Below, piece by piece: positions 62,686 to 64,000 of a DNA stretch of 64,000 nt (positions are counted from its first letter, which is position 1; each line of letters starts with the position of its first letter). Made by a program: the position numbers and the translations under genes. The notes beneath the pieces are model-generated. The model worked only from the letters and a program-made list of their open reading frames with translations. It ran no database searches and was not told the origin of the DNA. The DNA lies in contig NZ_JALKAC010000002.1 in the NCBI RefSeq assembly GCF_024171645.1, forward strand, positions 868,001-932,000. Reading direction: 5' to 3'. The stretch is from Flavobacterium sp. HSC-32F16 (GTDB lineage Bacteria; Bacteroidota; Bacteroidia; Flavobacteriales; Flavobacteriaceae).

Positions 62686-63432
62686 TTAAGGTAAATATTT
62701 GGCCGTAAATTTTGTTGTAATAAATCCCGCTGCAACTGGCAGGATTTTAGAAGGATCTTTAGCAGCGTCTAATCCGTTAGAAGTACTCACGATATCATCG
62801 CCGGCAAAATCTTTGGAATTAGGATTGATTAAGCTTCGGATTGCAGCAGCATGTCTGGCTTCTACAGAAACAATTTTCCCTGCTAATAATAAATAATCTG
62901 CAGTTTTAATAAGTCGGCCTGCACCATTATAGGCAGCAACACCGGTATCTTCTAATGCTTTTGCAGTAGCTAAAACTTCAGTGCGGCTGTTAAAATTTAA
63001 AGACCCGTAACTAAAGGCTAAAGAAGGAAGTAATTGTGAACCAGGATCTGGAAGCGCTCCGGTTAAAGCGGCTTTAAAAAAATCTCTGTGAATTACTTCA
63101 TGGTGATATAAATCGGTTAGAACTTGACGTTCAGTATCATTAAAAACTGTATTAAAGTTTGAGGCGTTTACAACCTTAGTGTAAAAATCTGCTTCTAGCT
63201 GCTCTAAAGCGTAAGCATAAGTTAGAACACCAAAGTCTCCTGAGCCCAGGTCAAAAACACCATTTTTGACTCCTGGCAAGGAAGTGTCCTCCATATTATC
63301 ATCATTATCATTGTCGCTGCAACCAGCTAAAACCAAACCTGCGGTAACTAATGTTAGTCCACTGAGCTTAAGAAAGCTCCTTCTGCTATCCAGGGAAGGG
63401 TTGACTTCCTGAATTTTAACTTCGTTTTTCAT
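62686..63432 (-). CDS. Tat lipoprotein, ferritin-like protein 2
   Basis: This 248-residue protein has a twin-arginine motif (DSRRSFLKLSG) and then a lipobox LAGC, so it is a Tat-exported lipoprotein. The ferritin-like bundle shows YALEQLEADFYTKVVN, LYHHEVIHRDFFKAAL, KALEDTGVAAYNGAG and SVEARHAAAIRSL. It is a paralogue of the downstream gene, 26 bp away, with the same ligand pairs, so both are probably co-expressed. Confidence 0.9.
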   Translation of the reverse strand: MKNEVKIQEVNPSLDSRRSFLKLSGLTLVTAGLVLAGCSDNDNDDNMEDTSLPGVKNGVFDLGSGDFGVLTYAYALEQLEADFYTKVVNASNFNTVFNDTERQVLTDLYHHEVIHRDFFKAALTGALPDPGSQLLPSLAFSYGSLNFNSRTEVLATAKALEDTGVAAYNGAGRLIKTADYLLLAGKIVSVEARHAAAIRSLINPNSKDFAGDDIVSTSNGLDAAKDPSKILPVAAGFITTKFTAKYLP

Positions 63433-63443
63433 AATCTAGGTTT

Positions 63444-63480
63444 TTATTAAGGTTAATAACATTGTATTAAGGTTATTAAC
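63444..63480. promoter_or_regulatory. Paired GTTAATAAC sites upstream of the ferritin-like genes
   Basis: TTATTAAGGTTAATAAC (63444-63460) is repeated as GTATTAAGGTTATTAAC (63464-63480), 20 bp apart. GTTAATAAC and GTTATTAAC are reverse complements. They sit just upstream of the ferritin-like operon start at 63432. Confidence 0.5.
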
Positions 63481-63570
63481 GAAATTTTAGCAGATACGGT
63501 TTCAGAAAAATCATTCTTTTTTAGGATTATTTCGAATACGTGGCATGATTTCAAATACTGGTAGTTGTTT

Positions 63571-63603
63571 TTTGTTTTATTTTCGGTAATTCTACTATAT
63601 TTG
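63571..63603 (+). promoter_or_regulatory. Promoter of the LacI-family regulator
   Basis: TTTG (63571-63574) and TATATTTG (63596-63603), with 21 bp between, resemble the Bacteroidota promoter. The start codon is 25 bp downstream. Confidence 0.6.
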
Positions 63604-63628
63604 TATTAATTACATAAACTTTTATTAG

Positions 63629-64000
63629 ATGAAAGCTAAAGCAACTCTAAAACAAATTGCGAAGGAACTAGGTGTTTCTGTGTCAACGGTGTCTAAGGCG
63701 CTAAATGACAGTCCGGAAATAAGTGAGCAGACGAAGGTGAAAATTAAAGAGTATGCCAAACTCAAAAATTATAAACCGAATGTTATTGGTTTGAATTTAA
63801 AAAATCGTAAAACCAAAACAATAGGTGTAATTATACCTAATATATTGAACTCTTTTTTCGCAAAAGTTTTTAGCGGGATTGAAAAAGTAGCAGATAAAAA
63901 AGGGTATAACGTAATTACGTGTATTTCTAATGAATCTTTAGAAAAAGAAGTTCACACGCTTGAAATGCTGAGCAACGGAACTATCGACGGATTTATTCTT
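63629..64000 (+). CDS. LacI-family transcriptional regulator (partial)
   Basis: The first 124 codons are visible; the rest lies outside the window. The HTH reads TLKQIAKELGVSVSTVSKAL, then NDSPEISEQTKVKIKEYAK with the hinge NYKPNVIGLNL. The periplasmic-binding-like domain begins at KTIGVIIPNILNSFFAKVF, SGIEKVADKKGYNV. LacI members in Bacteroidota usually sense a sugar and control nearby sugar genes, which would lie beyond 64000. Confidence 0.93.
   Translation, partial: MKAKATLKQIAKELGVSVSTVSKALNDSPEISEQTKVKIKEYAKLKNYKPNVIGLNLKNRKTKTIGVIIPNILNSFFAKVFSGIEKVADKKGYNVITCISNESLEKEVHTLEMLSNGTIDGFIL

Overview
The window is low-GC, densely packed DNA from a member of the Bacteroidota, almost certainly a Flavobacterium-type organism. 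The evidence is a SusC/SusD pair, many secreted proteins and lipoproteins, start codons without strong Shine-Dalgarno sequences, and several promoters of the Bacteroidota form TTTG-N19-TAnnTTTG. I saw no tRNA, rRNA or CRISPR array.

1-17.4 kb is a polysaccharide utilisation locus (PUL). A partial, divergently oriented beta-propeller regulator is followed by SusC, SusD, a PKD-type surface glycan-binding lipoprotein, four GH30 enzymes in two paralogous pairs, a secreted endonuclease/exonuclease/phosphatase-fold enzyme and a GH3 beta-glucosidase. GH30 plus GH3, with no GH16 or GH17, points to beta-1,6-glucan (pustulan or fungal-wall type) as the likely substrate. A frameshifted gene remnant lies inside the locus.

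17.4-34.8 kb is mixed housekeeping and accessory content: a transglutaminase-like protein, a Nudix-fold regulator with an eroded Nudix box, an alkylation-repair cluster (AlkB, a separate Ada-type zinc module, a 2OG-Fe(II) oxygenase and an AraC-HTH/methyltransferase) laced with palindromic repeats and a 140-bp tandem duplication, a GNAT enzyme, an SMR transporter, WG-repeat and hypothetical secreted proteins, ahcY, an acyl-adenylating enzyme with an SDR and a divergent phosphopantetheinyl transferase, and a truncated globin next to a Crp/Fnr regulator.

34.8-47 kb holds a GGGP-synthase family gene, pnuC followed by a NadR-DUF4301 fusion and arfB, then a TPP riboswitch driving a TonB-dependent receptor (probable thiamine uptake), a Rieske-like lipoprotein, greA, a HIT protein, a histidine kinase, a flavin reductase, DUF3127, aat and a MOSC protein.

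46.9-54.5 kb is a minus-strand thiamine operon under a second TPP riboswitch: thiS-thiC-thiE2-thiD-thiE-thiG-[GxxExxY]-thiH-thiF. The GxxExxY nuclease-fold gene sits between perfect 32-bp inverted repeats and looks like a small inserted cassette.

54.6-64 kb holds tag, a lipoprotein, a queuosine-precursor transporter, an M3 peptidase, rplM-rpsI and rpsB-tsf with structured leaders, two twin-arginine ferritin-like proteins and the start of a LacI-family regulator.

The items most worth a second look are the inverted-repeat GxxExxY cassette, the NadR-DUF4301 fusion, the rpsB leader, the split Ada cluster with its repeats, and the repeated TGTAGTG boxes ahead of the PUL.
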